Of a stretch of DNA of 5,146 nucleotides, positions 5,136 to 5,146 are shown piece by piece (position 1 is the first letter of the stretch; each line of letters opens with the position of its first letter). The position numbers and the translations under genes are program-made. Under the pieces are notes generated by a model that saw only the letters and a program-made list of their open reading frames with translations, had not been told where the DNA came from and made no database searches. This DNA is from an uncultured Shinella sp. GTDB lineage: Bacteria > Pseudomonadota > Alphaproteobacteria > Rhizobiales > Rhizobiaceae. The stretch covers positions 1 through 5,146 of the forward strand of contig CAMLOC010000319.1 in assembly GCA_946481465.1 (NCBI GenBank), given 5' to 3'.

Positions 5136-5146
5136 ACGAGATCCGG
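5099..5146 (-). CDS. cobJ: Probable precorrin-3B C17-methyltransferase, C-terminal end only
   Basis: On the minus strand an open frame enters from the right edge and reads PDLVYTPRFLEEPTR before a TGA at 5101-5099. The VYTPR-aromatic ending resembles the C-terminus of CobJ/CbiH methyltransferases, which typically close with a V-x-TPR-x-Y/F motif. CobJ converts precorrin-3B to precorrin-4, the substrate of CobM, so the location also fits. Only 15 residues are visible, so the identification rests on a short motif and on neighbourhood. The frame overlaps the last 37 bp of cobK tail to tail. Another cob gene, or a chance open frame, cannot be excluded from this window alone. Confidence 0.6.
   Translation of the reverse strand, partial: PDLVYTPRFLEEPTR

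Noticed and set aside
1..5146. tRNA or rRNA genes, CRISPR arrays, insertion sequences, phage or toxin-antitoxin genes
   Set aside because: I looked for these on both strands. The window is almost fully covered by housekeeping genes of uniform composition, and the largest gap is 75 bp.

Overview
The window is ordinary, gene-dense chromosomal DNA from a high-GC alphaproteobacterium, most likely of the Rhizobiales (Rhizobiaceae such as Sinorhizobium/Ensifer, Shinella or Rhizobium). Three things suggest this. The proteins closely resemble the aerobic cobalamin enzymes of 'Pseudomonas denitrificans' (now placed in Ensifer/Sinorhizobium). The strong GC bias leaves long open shadows on the opposite strand. 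An intergenic palindromic element resembles a dispersed repeat that I remember from rhizobial genomes. The assignment is an inference from memory, not a database result.

Layout, left to right: (1) the 3' end of metH, cobalamin-dependent methionine synthase, on the plus strand (1-310). (2) A YeiH-family putative sulfate exporter on the minus strand (317-1351), ending 6 bp from metH in a shared perfect hairpin. (3) A 75-bp divergent control region, followed by a LysR-family regulator on the plus strand (1427-2290) that probably controls the exporter. (4) A 57-bp spacer holding the palindromic repeat. (5) A cobalamin block: cobM (2348-3112) and cobL (3116-4372) on the minus strand, cobK (4365-5135) on the plus strand, and the last 15 codons of a minus-strand gene that is probably cobJ (5099-5146).

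CobJ, CobM, CobK and CobL catalyse nearby steps of the aerobic corrin pathway: precorrin-3B to 4, 4 to 5, 6A to 6B, and 6B to 8. CobF, which converts precorrin-5 to 6A, is not in the window. The end product is the cofactor of MetH. The exporter and regulator form a separate unit, probably concerned with sulfite or sulfate.

I find no new biological system. The most notable feature is the arrangement of cobK. It lies antisense between cobJ and cobL and overlaps both, leaving no intergenic room for promoters or terminators. A transcript running from cobJ into cobLM would therefore be antisense to all of cobK. I see no RNA genes, insertion sequences, CRISPR arrays, riboswitches or replication origins. 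No gene-free stretch exceeds 75 bp.
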